64,000 bases of DNA, from positions 49,288 through 113,287 of the forward strand of contig LN913010.1 of assembly GCA_001487125.1 (NCBI GenBank), read 5' to 3'. Positions 26,605-35,711 of the stretch are shown piece after piece (the stretch's first letter is position 1; every line of letters begins with the position of its first letter). A program made the translations under genes and the position numbers. Under the pieces are notes generated by a model. That model was given only the letters and a program-made list of their open reading frames with translations. It had not been told where the DNA came from and did no database searches. The DNA is from Gabonibacter massiliensis. GTDB lineage: Bacteria; Bacteroidota; Bacteroidia; Bacteroidales; Marinifilaceae.

Positions 26605-28230
26605 ATGAGACATAATTTTTTATGGATTGTAATGCTGCTGATGGCAGTGAGTTGTTTGGACGATAAAAACAACTACAATTACAAGGATATAAATACGGTT
26701 GGAGATTCTAAGATTACAGGATTAAGAAGTGTTTATACTTGTTTCCCCGGCGAAGAGGTGCATTTGGTTCCCGAAGTAAAGCTTTCCAAAGACACGTTGA
26801 ATCCGGATGTAAGCTACTCCTGGTATGTTAACGGTGCTTTAACCGAACATACGGAGCCCACGTATACGTTCAAATCGGATGTTATCGCCACACATAAGAT
26901 CGTTTTTTGTGTGACCGATAATCAGACCGGTGTTCAGTTTGTGGCAGGAACTCAGGTTTCCGTTGACTCTCGTTGGCTAAAAGGGTGGATGATCTTGTCC
27001 AAGGGGGCCGGAGACGCTTCTCAGGTATCCATGGTGTTGATGAGAAGAAGCGAGGTCGCTTTACCGGAAAATCAAACCAAAGATACGATTTACTATGATG
27101 GCCAGGATATCAATATTGTAAAGGATCTGGGAACGGGACCGAAGAAATTGAGAGAATCTTTTATGATTTACGATTATGGTTTTGACGGAGCCATGGATGA
27201 AATTGTTGTGTTACAAGATAACAAATGCGCAGAATTACACGGGAGCGACTTGCATAAGGTAATTAACACGGAAGAAGAATTCTCGGGAGCCGTTCCCTCC
27301 AACTTCCGTCCTTTGGATGCTATTATGTCCACCGGATTAAAATGCGTATTGGATCAAAACGGTTATGTATACACGAGTACGGGAGCCGTAATCACCGATT
27401 TCCATGCCGGAAGATATCCGTCCGAGCCGGCCTTCAACGGAAGAAAATTTAAAGCTCTTTACCAATCCAACCGGAATAACGCTACGTTTTTCTTAGCTCT
27501 GGACCAAAATAATACCTTGGTCGGAATCGTAGACGATGCTACCGCCAGATACGGTAGTCAGGATATTCAAATGGGGGGTAAAGCGGGAGCGTTAGCCGAG
27601 ATTCGTTTCCCCGAATCGAGCTACGATAAGACTTTGTTCCAGAAAATTCCGGAAGAGGTATTGTTTACGACATGGACGGATGAACAGTACGAAGATCCTT
27701 CGTTCGTATCTTTGCTGAAAGGACAGAACGATTATTACATGCATACTTATTCTTTTGAATATAAGCGTAATCCTTCTTCGGAAGAGCCTAATTTGGATGT
27801 TACCTCGACCAACGGAAGAACACATAAAATTTCTTCTGCCATGATGGATAATTTCACGGATGCGGCTGCACTTTACTACTATAAATGTTTGATCGTGGCT
27901 AACGGCAACAAACTATACAGTTGTTCTTTGACCGACGAGAACGATCCCGGTAAGGAGTTTATGACTTTCGCCGGTAATATCGTTGCCATCGATGCCAAGG
28001 ATATGGGACGAGATGCGGATAGCCCGAAATATGATTTCGGCGGTGCTCATGTCGGAGTGGCGTTGGATAACGGAGAGTTCTATATCTACGAGCTCAAGTA
28101 TGACGAGGATGCGGCGAAAGTGACCGAGATGCGGGAGTTGTATCATTATGCCGGATTTGGTAGTATCGTAGATGTCATATACAAGTATGGAGAAAGTACT
28201 ATGGTAACTTTCCCGTATCAGCCGAATTGA
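26605..28230 (+). CDS. PKD-like family lipoprotein (system B)
   Basis: A 541-residue lipoprotein (lipobox MAVSC, Cys17). The mature start CLDDKNNYNYKD has acidic residues right after the Cys, as in surface-export signals of Bacteroidetes lipoproteins. An N-terminal PKD-like beta-sandwich (about 40-125, YSWYVNGAL) leads into SRWLKGWMILSKG and a longer beta-rich, propeller-like C-terminus. The order SusC, SusD, DUF4843, PKD-like is repeated in system C. It is probably a surface ligand-binding protein, inferred from context. Confidence 0.82.
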   Translation: MRHNFLWIVMLLMAVSCLDDKNNYNYKDINTVGDSKITGLRSVYTCFPGEEVHLVPEVKLSKDTLNPDVSYSWYVNGALTEHTEPTYTFKSDVIATHKIVFCVTDNQTGVQFVAGTQVSVDSRWLKGWMILSKGAGDASQVSMVLMRRSEVALPENQTKDTIYYDGQDINIVKDLGTGPKKLRESFMIYDYGFDGAMDEIVVLQDNKCAELHGSDLHKVINTEEEFSGAVPSNFRPLDAIMSTGLKCVLDQNGYVYTSTGAVITDFHAGRYPSEPAFNGRKFKALYQSNRNNATFFLALDQNNTLVGIVDDATARYGSQDIQMGGKAGALAEIRFPESSYDKTLFQKIPEEVLFTTWTDEQYEDPSFVSLLKGQNDYYMHTYSFEYKRNPSSEEPNLDVTSTNGRTHKISSAMMDNFTDAAALYYYKCLIVANGNKLYSCSLTDENDPGKEFMTFAGNIVAIDAKDMGRDADSPKYDFGGAHVGVALDNGEFYIYELKYDEDAAKVTEMRELYHYAGFGSIVDVIYKYGESTMVTFPYQPN

Positions 28231-28256
28231 TTACAAACTGGATTTTAATAAATGTG

Positions 28257-28278
28257 GAAGGGAGCTCAGGCTCCCTTC
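28257..28278 (+). terminator. hairpin before the S9 peptidase genes
   Basis: A perfect 9-bp stem (28257-28265 with 28270-28278) with a 4-base loop, followed by TATGTT rather than a T run. It may end part of the transcripts after the uptake genes and so lower expression of the proteases. Confidence 0.55.
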
Positions 28279-28346
28279 TATGTTCTAACGAAGGAGGGTG
28301 CGGATGTGGGGGATATAGATGGTAATTGTATGTAAATGATAATTGT

Positions 28347-30683
28347 ATGAAAAAATGTTTGATTTTATTTCTGTTATTTTTTGTTTTTGAAAGTGGGAAT
28401 GCACAGCAGAAAGCGAATTATAAGTTAGCAGAAAAATTTACCCGGATGGGGTTGAGCGGGGTCGTGTCGCAGAATAGCACGCGGGTCGTTCCCCGGTATA
28501 TCCATAACGGAGAAAAATTTTGGTTTGAATTCAGAACGGACGAGGGGAAGAAATTTTATTTTGTAGATCCGGAAAAAGGAGAAAAGCGTCTGCTTTTCAA
28601 TAATACGGATATCGCCCGGGGAGTGAGTGAGTACACCCGCAGGGCTTATGACGAGAAAAATTTAGTATTGTCGGATATCGATTTCTCCAAAGATTTGTCG
28701 AAAATGACCTTTTCCATGGATAACGGAGAATACGAATACAACATGAAAACGAAGGTTGTACGACAATTGCCGAAGCAGGAAAAGAAGGAGGAACCCGAGA
28801 GGTATACCTGGATGTCGCTGTCTCCGGATAGCAGTTATATTTTATACGCGAAAAATCATAACCTCTATGTCAGAGGAAATAAATATAAAGGTCGGGATAC
28901 GACCGAAATACAGTTGACAACCGACGGGGAACAATATTTTTCCTATGCCCGGGATAACCAAAGTATGGACTCCACGGAGACGGAAATGGAGGGACGTTGG
29001 TTTAAGTTCGCCAATAAAGCTTACGTTTTACGCCGGGATCAACGGAAAGTGGAAGAGATGGCCGTGATCGACGTATTGGCTCAACCGAGACCCAGGGCAA
29101 TAAGTTATAAATACGATATGGCCGGGGCGAAAGAGCTGTCTAAATGGGAATTGTCCGTTATCGATGTTGAGAAACGCAAAGTATTGAAGATCAATGCAGA
29201 TAAATGGCAGGATCAGGATATGGAAGTGTTATACACGACCAAAAAGGGAGATAAAATTTTCTTTGAGCGTTACAAGAGGAAGCGGGATGAGGTGGAACTT
29301 TGTGTTGCCGATACCGAGACCGGAGAGGTGAAAGTATTGATCCACGAGGAGGACAAGCCCTATATCGATTACCATATGCGGAATATCGTCTTCCTGAATG
29401 AAGGAAAGGATATCCTTTACCGTTCGGAGCGAACCGGATGGGCCCATTACTATCATTACGACGGGGAAGGAAACCTGAAGAATACGATTACCTCAGGCGA
29501 TTGGGTGGCCGGACAAATTGCGGCCATAGATACTGCCGGCCGGACCGTCTATCTATATGCGCACGGGTATGATAAAAAGATGAATCCTTACTATTACCAA
29601 GTAGTAAAAGCCCATATCGACAGGGAAGGGGTTTCTTTGTTATCTCCCGAAGACGGTCAGCATAAAGCTACCTTTTCCGAATCCAGAAAATATTTTATAG
29701 ATACCTATTCAAGGGTAGACCTGGAACCGAAGTTTGTTTTAAAAGACAATAAGGGACGAGTGATTATCCCGGAATTGGCAAAAGCCGATTTCAGAAGGGC
29801 TTACGAGATGGGGTGGAAGGCTCCGGAACGTTTCACCGTGAAAGCGGCAGACGGTTTGACCGATCTTCATGGAATCATGTGGAAGCCGGCCGATTTCGAT
29901 CCGAACAAGAAATATCCGATCATCTCTTCCGTTTATCCGGGACCTTTCTTCGAATATGTTTCTACCGGATTCAGTTTGAACGACAGCTACAATATGAAGT
30001 TGGCGCAGCTCGGATTTATCGTGGTGTCTATGGGACATCGCGGAGGAAGCCCGATGCGGGGTAAGTTTTACCACCGTTACGGATACGGAAACTTAAGGGA
30101 TTATCCTTTGGCCGACGATAAATATGCCATAGAACAGTTAGCCGATCGTTATCCTTTTATAGATATCACGAAAGTCGGTATATTCGGGCATTCCGGTGGC
30201 GGTTTCATGTCCACGGCTGCCATCTGTACCTATCCTGATTTTTACAAAGCAGCGGTTTCTTCTTCGGGAAATCACGATAATAATATCTATAATAACGGTT
30301 GGGTCGAAATTCATCATGGCGTGAGAGAGAGGAAAGAGGTGATCAAGGACAGCATCAACGGAGACCGGGAAGTGTCGGAATTCAGCGTGAAGGTTGCTAC
30401 GAATATGGAGCTTGCGAAAAATCTGAAGGGACATCTTTTGTTGGTCACGGGGGATATGGATAAAAACGTTAATCCGGCTCATACCTTGCGGATGGCTCAT
30501 GCACTGATAGAAGCCGGGAAAAATTTTGATATGTTGGTATTGCCCGGAAAAGGCCACGGATACGGAAATGACGACTATTTCTTTGAACGGAAATTGTGGT
30601 ATCACTTTGCCAAATATCTATTAGGCGATACGACGGCCGATCATTTTGGAACTATAGATCAATATAAAGAAACGGAAAATTGA
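28347..30683 (+). CDS. S9 family peptidase, DPPIV-like (system B, copy 1)
   Basis: A 778-residue exported serine peptidase (start MKKCLILFLL; signal peptide ends near NAQQ). The first two thirds form the beta-propeller typical of DPPIV (SPDSSYILYAKNHNLYV, then SERTGWAHYYHYDGEG). The C-terminal hydrolase domain has GHSGGG with Ser616, TGDMDKNVNP with the acidic member, and PGKGHGYG with the His. An ATG 21 bp upstream (28326) is in frame but lies before the basic start of the signal peptide. The family releases dipeptides from N-termini; the exact specificity cannot be read. It overlaps by a few bases the spacer to copy 2 and was probably duplicated with it. Confidence 0.93.
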   Translation: MKKCLILFLLFFVFESGNAQQKANYKLAEKFTRMGLSGVVSQNSTRVVPRYIHNGEKFWFEFRTDEGKKFYFVDPEKGEKRLLFNNTDIARGVSEYTRRAYDEKNLVLSDIDFSKDLSKMTFSMDNGEYEYNMKTKVVRQLPKQEKKEEPERYTWMSLSPDSSYILYAKNHNLYVRGNKYKGRDTTEIQLTTDGEQYFSYARDNQSMDSTETEMEGRWFKFANKAYVLRRDQRKVEEMAVIDVLAQPRPRAISYKYDMAGAKELSKWELSVIDVEKRKVLKINADKWQDQDMEVLYTTKKGDKIFFERYKRKRDEVELCVADTETGEVKVLIHEEDKPYIDYHMRNIVFLNEGKDILYRSERTGWAHYYHYDGEGNLKNTITSGDWVAGQIAAIDTAGRTVYLYAHGYDKKMNPYYYQVVKAHIDREGVSLLSPEDGQHKATFSESRKYFIDTYSRVDLEPKFVLKDNKGRVIIPELAKADFRRAYEMGWKAPERFTVKAADGLTDLHGIMWKPADFDPNKKYPIISSVYPGPFFEYVSTGFSLNDSYNMKLAQLGFIVVSMGHRGGSPMRGKFYHRYGYGNLRDYPLADDKYAIEQLADRYPFIDITKVGIFGHSGGGFMSTAAICTYPDFYKAAVSSSGNHDNNIYNNGWVEIHHGVRERKEVIKDSINGDREVSEFSVKVATNMELAKNLKGHLLLVTGDMDKNVNPAHTLRMAHALIEAGKNFDMLVLPGKGHGYGNDDYFFERKLWYHFAKYLLGDTTADHFGTIDQYKETEN

Positions 30684-30688
30684 AAGCG

Positions 30689-33010
30689 ATGATAAAGAAT
30701 ATAGTGTTAGGGATGCTGTTATTGGCAGGTTTTAGTCTTTCTGCCCAACAGAAAGCGAATTATAAATTGGCCGATCGTTTTACCTTTAAAAATTTCCGGT
30801 ATGCCGACCGGAACAGTTTATCTATTTACCCGGAATTTATCAACGACGGGGATTGTTTCTGGTTTTCCTTTACGACGGAAGAGGGTAAAAAGTATTATTA
30901 CGTGGATCCGGCTAAACGGGAAAAAAGGTTGTTATTCGACACGGGAAAGTTATTGGGACAATTGAGTGAGGAGACCCGTAAGGCATACGATACAAAGGAT
31001 TTTACTCTTCAGGGAGTCGAGTTTGATAAGAAAAGGTCCTCTTTCACCTTCGTTTTTGAGAAAAACAGGTATCGTTACGATATGAAAACGGGGCTCGTTG
31101 AAAAGGTGGATACCGTGATCAGCAAGGGATGGGGAGAATCTTGGAAAAAGTATTCTCCGGATAGTTCTTATATCGTTTATGCCAAAAATCATAATCTGTT
31201 CCTGATGGGGAATAAGGAGAAAGGAAAAGATACGACCGTTGTACAATTGACGACGGATGGGGAGAAATATTATACTTACGCGAAAGAGGAGGCGGATACG
31301 TTTCCGACGGCTCCTGTTGCCGTATGGTTGAAAGATTCGAAGAGAATCTTTGCCGTTCGCGAGGATATGAGAAATATGAAAGAGATGGGTATCGTGGATG
31401 TATTGGCGGAGCCTCGTCCCAAACTGAAAACCTATAAATACTCAATGCCGGGAGATCAGGAAGCCGGCCGTACGGAAATGGTGATTATCGATGTAGAGAC
31501 GAAAGAGATCAAAAATATCGATATACAAAAATGGAACGGAGAATATTTTTCTGTTTTACATACTTCGAAGAACGGCGATAAAATCTTTTTCGAGCGTCGT
31601 CCCCGGACATTTGACGAACAGGAAGTTGGCGTTGTGGATACGAAAACGGGAGAGGTGAAAGTGTTGATTCATGAGGTCGATAAGCCTTTTATGGACTATA
31701 AGATGGCCAATATCATGTTTTTGAATGACGGGAAAGATATTATTTATCGTTCGGAGCGTACCGGTTGGGGACATTATTATCTTTATGACGGGGAGGGTAA
31801 TTTTAAACATGCCATTACCTCGGGAGCTTGGGTGGCCGGTCCTGTGTCCGATATCGATACGGTGGGACGCACGCTCTATTTTTATGGTTTGGGGATAGAT
31901 AAAAATATCGATCCTTATTACTATACCTTGTGTAAAGTGGATATCGACAAACCGGGAAGCGTGAAGCAACTGACTTTTGAAAATGCGACCCATATGGTTC
32001 ATTTTCCTAAATCCTATGACTATTTTGTGGATATATACAACCGGGTAGATATGGTCCCCCGTATTGTACTCAAAAATAAGAAAGGTAAAGAGTTAATGGA
32101 GTTAGCCAGACCGGATATCCGGAGAGCGGTGGAGATGGGATGGAAAGCCCCCGAAAGATTTAAGGTAAAAGCCGCCGATGGCGTGACTGATTTGTACGGT
32201 GTAATGTGGAAACCTTTCGATTTTGATTCCACGAAACAGTATCCGATTATCTCTTCGGTTTATCCCGGACCGTTCTACGAGTATGTTCCGACCCAGTTCG
32301 CGTTGCTGCATGACGATAATACCCGTTTGGCTCAGCTCGGTTTTATCGTGATTGCCGTGGGACATCGCGGGGGAACTCCTATGCGGGGTAAGTTCTATCA
32401 TACTTATAGCCACGGTCGTTTACGGGATTATCCCTTGGCGGATGACAAATATGCCATCGAACAGTTGGCGGACCGTTATTCTTTCATCGACGGTACGAAG
32501 GTCGGTATATACGGCCATTCGGGAGGTGGTTTTATGTCCACGGCAGCTATTTGTACCTATCCTGATTTTTATAGTGCTGCCGTGTCTTCTGCCGGAAATC
32601 ACGACAATAACATCTATAATTCCTGGTGGGGAGAGGTTCATCACGGGGTAAAAGAGGAGAAAAAAGTGATTAAAGACAGTATCAACGGCGATCGGACGGA
32701 GAGTACCTTTAAATTTAGTGTCCCCACGAATATGCAATTGGCCAAGAATTACAAAGGCGGTTTGTTGCTGATTCACGGTTGGGTGGACGATAATGTGCAT
32801 CCGGCACATACCTTGCGGATGGCGGATGCCTTGATCCGTGCGAATAAAAACTTTGATATGATTATTCTACCTGCTGAAAATCACGGTTTTGGAGGCGCTG
32901 CCAATACCTTCTATGAGCGGAAAATGTGGTTTCACTTTGCCAAGCATCTGTTGGGTGACGAAACGGGTGATTTTTATTACGAGATAGAGCAGTACAAGGA
33001 TCGAAACTAA
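30689..33010 (+). CDS. S9 family peptidase, DPPIV-like (system B, copy 2)
   Basis: A 773-residue exported peptidase (MIKNIVLGMLLLAGFSLSAQQ signal peptide). The propeller (SPDSSYIVYAKNHNLFL, SERTGWGHYYLYDGEG) is followed by the hydrolase domain with GHSGGG (Ser611), HGWVDDNVHP and PAENHGFG. The ATG at 30689 is 5 bp after the stop of copy 1; a TTG at 30680 overlapping that stop is possible but less likely. It keeps the Asp-Asp-Asn motif of classic DPPIV, while copies 1 and 3 have Asp-Lys, so the copies may differ in substrate. Confidence 0.93.
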   Translation: MIKNIVLGMLLLAGFSLSAQQKANYKLADRFTFKNFRYADRNSLSIYPEFINDGDCFWFSFTTEEGKKYYYVDPAKREKRLLFDTGKLLGQLSEETRKAYDTKDFTLQGVEFDKKRSSFTFVFEKNRYRYDMKTGLVEKVDTVISKGWGESWKKYSPDSSYIVYAKNHNLFLMGNKEKGKDTTVVQLTTDGEKYYTYAKEEADTFPTAPVAVWLKDSKRIFAVREDMRNMKEMGIVDVLAEPRPKLKTYKYSMPGDQEAGRTEMVIIDVETKEIKNIDIQKWNGEYFSVLHTSKNGDKIFFERRPRTFDEQEVGVVDTKTGEVKVLIHEVDKPFMDYKMANIMFLNDGKDIIYRSERTGWGHYYLYDGEGNFKHAITSGAWVAGPVSDIDTVGRTLYFYGLGIDKNIDPYYYTLCKVDIDKPGSVKQLTFENATHMVHFPKSYDYFVDIYNRVDMVPRIVLKNKKGKELMELARPDIRRAVEMGWKAPERFKVKAADGVTDLYGVMWKPFDFDSTKQYPIISSVYPGPFYEYVPTQFALLHDDNTRLAQLGFIVIAVGHRGGTPMRGKFYHTYSHGRLRDYPLADDKYAIEQLADRYSFIDGTKVGIYGHSGGGFMSTAAICTYPDFYSAAVSSAGNHDNNIYNSWWGEVHHGVKEEKKVIKDSINGDRTESTFKFSVPTNMQLAKNYKGGLLLIHGWVDDNVHPAHTLRMADALIRANKNFDMIILPAENHGFGGAANTFYERKMWFHFAKHLLGDETGDFYYEIEQYKDRN

Positions 33011-33035
33011 AAGATTCGAAGAGGATGTAATTTAG

Positions 33036-33074
33036 AGATTCTGTGATTACTTCATTCGATCACAGAATCTTTTA
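33036..33074 (+). terminator. hairpin between S9 copies 2 and 3
   Basis: A perfect 12-bp stem (33036-33047 with 33059-33070), 11-base loop, then TTTTA. It could act as a partial terminator within the operon. Confidence 0.65.
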
Positions 33075-33104
33075 ATCGTTAAATCATAAATAATATTATA
33101 TGTG

Positions 33105-35429
33105 ATGCGGAGTATTTTAATATGTATACTATTATCAGGGATCGTATTTTGCAGTACGGCGCAACAAAGGGCGAATTACGAGTTGGCGGAACGTTTCCGG
33201 TGTCTTACTCGGGTGCCTGTCGTGAAAAATTCGTTGGAGATACGTCCCCGTTATATCAATAATACCGACCGTTTCTGGTATAATTTCCGGACGGAAGAGG
33301 GGAATAGGTATTATTTGGTCGATCCGTCGAAAAAAAGTAAACGTTTGCTCTTTGACAACGCGGAGTTGTTGATGAAAATCAGCGAGATTACCCGTAAGGC
33401 TTATAGCGATAAAGAGTTGGATATAAATTTTGAATTTGCTCCCGACGGGAAGACCATTTATTTCAACTTTGACCGGAATAATTTTGCCTATAATACGGAA
33501 ACCAAAGTGCTGAAAACGGAAGAGAAAACGAGAGGTTATTACTCTTCCTCTCCTTATTGGATGTACTATTGTGCGGATAGTTCCTACATGCTTTTTGCTA
33601 AAAGACATAATCTTTACGTGGTCGGGAATGCTGAAAAAGGAAAGGATACGACAGAGGTACAGCTGACAAAGGATGGAGAACGTTATTATACTTTTAACCG
33701 GGAGGACGAAGGAGAGATCGACGATCGTTTCGGTTGTTCCGCCAAATGGTTTAAGCAGGGGCATAAGTTTTATGCCATAAGGGAGGATTCCCGTTTAGTA
33801 AAGGAACTGTGGTTGGTCGATGCGTTAGCGGAACCGCGTCCGAAACTGAAAACTTACAAGGCTGAATTAGCTGGGGACGAACATGTGATCCAATATGAAC
33901 TTCTGATCGGAGATGCAGATAAAGGGGAAGTGAAGAAAATAGATATAAGCCGGTGGAAAGATCAGTATATTGACGTGTTGTATACCAGTAATGATGGGAA
34001 AAGACTTTATTTCCAACGTTACAAGAGAACCTGGGATGAATGTGAAATCTGCTGTGTGGACACGGAAAGCGGAGAGGTGAAAGTGTTGATTCATGAGGTT
34101 GATAAGCCTTATTTGGATTACCAGATGAGAGGTATCTCTTTTCTGAATGACGGGAAGGAGATTTTATTCCGTTCGGAACGTACCGGATGGGGGCATTATT
34201 ATTTATATGACGAAAACGGGAACCTGAAGAATCAGGTGACTTCCGGGGCCTGGGTCGCCGGACCGATTATGAAAATCGATACGGTAAAGAGACAAATCTA
34301 TTTTATCGGTTTGGGTAAAGAGGCAAACGTGGATCCTTATTACTACGTGCTATACCGGGCCGATATAGATAAAACGAATGCGATAACCTTGCTGACTCCC
34401 GAGAACGCAACGCATGATATCAGTCTGTCTCCTTCATGCAACTATTTTACCGATAGTTATTCGAGGGTAGATATGGAGCCTGTAAATGTGGTTCGCGACC
34501 GGAAAGGGAGAGTTATTATGGAGTTGGAAAAACCGGATTTACGCCGTCTTTATGAATTGGGATGGAAAAAACCGGAACGCTTTAAAGTGAAAGCGGCTGA
34601 CGGGGTTACCGATTTATACGGGACGATGTGGAAACCGGCCGATTTTGATTCGACCAAGTGTTACCCGATTATCTCTTCCGTGTACCCGGGACCTTTTTTC
34701 GAGTATGTCCAGACTCGTTTTACCTTAAATGATGATTTGAATACCCGTTTGGCACAGGTCGGTTTTATCGTAATCTCTGTCGGACACCGGGGGGGAACAC
34801 CTATGCGGGGTAAATTTTATCATACCTATGGCTATGGTAATCAACGGGATTACCCTTTGGCAGATGATAAATACGTTATCGAACAGTTAGCAGACCGTCA
34901 TGCATATATCAACGGGAAGAAAGTCGGAATATTCGGCCATTCCGGGGGCGGTTTTATGTCTACGGCGGCTTTATTGACTTATCCCGACTTTTACAGTGCG
35001 GCTGTATCTTCCGCGGGAAATCACGATAATAATATTTATAATAAGGGATTCGTGGAGATCCATTATGGCGTGAAGGAGAACAAGAAAATCGTTAAGGATA
35101 GCGTTAACGGAGACCGGGAGGAGATTACATTTACGACTAAAAGTAAGAGCAATGCGGAGTTGGCCAAAAATTACAAAGGGGGGTTGTTGATCGTTACCGG
35201 AGATATGGATAAGACGGTTCATCCGTCACATACGTTACGGGTCGTGGATGCTTTGATAAAGGCGGGGAAAAATTTCGATATGTTGGTATTACCGGGCAAT
35301 ACGCACGGTTTTAGCGGAGAAGCGGAAGATTTCTTCGAACGGAAATTGTGGTTTCATTTTGCAAAGCATCTTTTAGAAGACGATTCCGCTGATTACGAAG
35401 GCGATATCAATTATTTTATGAAGCGTTAA
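33105..35429 (+). CDS. S9 family peptidase, DPPIV-like (system B, copy 3)
   Basis: A 774-residue exported peptidase (start ATG 33105, MRSILICILL; signal peptide ends near STAQQ). Propeller and hydrolase domains match copies 1 and 2, with GHSGGG (Ser613), GDMDKTVHP and PGNTHGFS. The residue after Asp-Lys is Thr, where copies 1 and 2 have Asn, the position that helps bind the substrate N-terminus in DPPIV. This points to a changed specificity, which is inference. It is set off from copy 2 by a hairpin, and a larger spacer follows before the metalloproteases. Confidence 0.93.
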   Translation: MRSILICILLSGIVFCSTAQQRANYELAERFRCLTRVPVVKNSLEIRPRYINNTDRFWYNFRTEEGNRYYLVDPSKKSKRLLFDNAELLMKISEITRKAYSDKELDINFEFAPDGKTIYFNFDRNNFAYNTETKVLKTEEKTRGYYSSSPYWMYYCADSSYMLFAKRHNLYVVGNAEKGKDTTEVQLTKDGERYYTFNREDEGEIDDRFGCSAKWFKQGHKFYAIREDSRLVKELWLVDALAEPRPKLKTYKAELAGDEHVIQYELLIGDADKGEVKKIDISRWKDQYIDVLYTSNDGKRLYFQRYKRTWDECEICCVDTESGEVKVLIHEVDKPYLDYQMRGISFLNDGKEILFRSERTGWGHYYLYDENGNLKNQVTSGAWVAGPIMKIDTVKRQIYFIGLGKEANVDPYYYVLYRADIDKTNAITLLTPENATHDISLSPSCNYFTDSYSRVDMEPVNVVRDRKGRVIMELEKPDLRRLYELGWKKPERFKVKAADGVTDLYGTMWKPADFDSTKCYPIISSVYPGPFFEYVQTRFTLNDDLNTRLAQVGFIVISVGHRGGTPMRGKFYHTYGYGNQRDYPLADDKYVIEQLADRHAYINGKKVGIFGHSGGGFMSTAALLTYPDFYSAAVSSAGNHDNNIYNKGFVEIHYGVKENKKIVKDSVNGDREEITFTTKSKSNAELAKNYKGGLLIVTGDMDKTVHPSHTLRVVDALIKAGKNFDMLVLPGNTHGFSGEAEDFFERKLWFHFAKHLLEDDSADYEGDINYFMKR

Positions 35430-35456
35430 TGTTTGTGGGGAGGGATATAGCTATGG

Positions 35457-35485
35457 GGTTAACCGGGAATAACACCCGGTTAACC
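35457..35485 (+). terminator. hairpin between the S9 peptidases and the metalloproteases
   Basis: A perfect 11-bp stem (35457-35467 with 35475-35485) with a 7-base loop, without a clear T run. A second, weaker inverted repeat follows (about 35490-35530). With the TGTACTA leader word near 35680, the metalloproteases may have their own start of transcription. The spacer 35430-35711 is otherwise AT-rich and without a gene. Confidence 0.55.
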
Positions 35486-35711
35486 GCTGTCCCGGAACTC
35501 CGTTTTGTTATAAGTTTAACGGAACGGGGTACTTTTGTTAAACTTATGTTATATATGTTATATTGCAAGTTTGTCTAAATTAAAATTATTTCATTTGTAT
35601 AATGAGTTGTGATGCCGGATGTGTATGTAGAAAAGGGGTCTAACAAGGGCATGCGGCATGACGGATCGAACAATTAATGTGTACTATATTTTAAACCAAA
35701 ATTGATTTATT

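Noticed and set aside
35680..35711. Classical Bacteroidetes promoter before the first metalloprotease gene
   Set aside because: No TAnnTTTG box with a -33 element at 19-21 bp was found, so only the shared leader word is reported.
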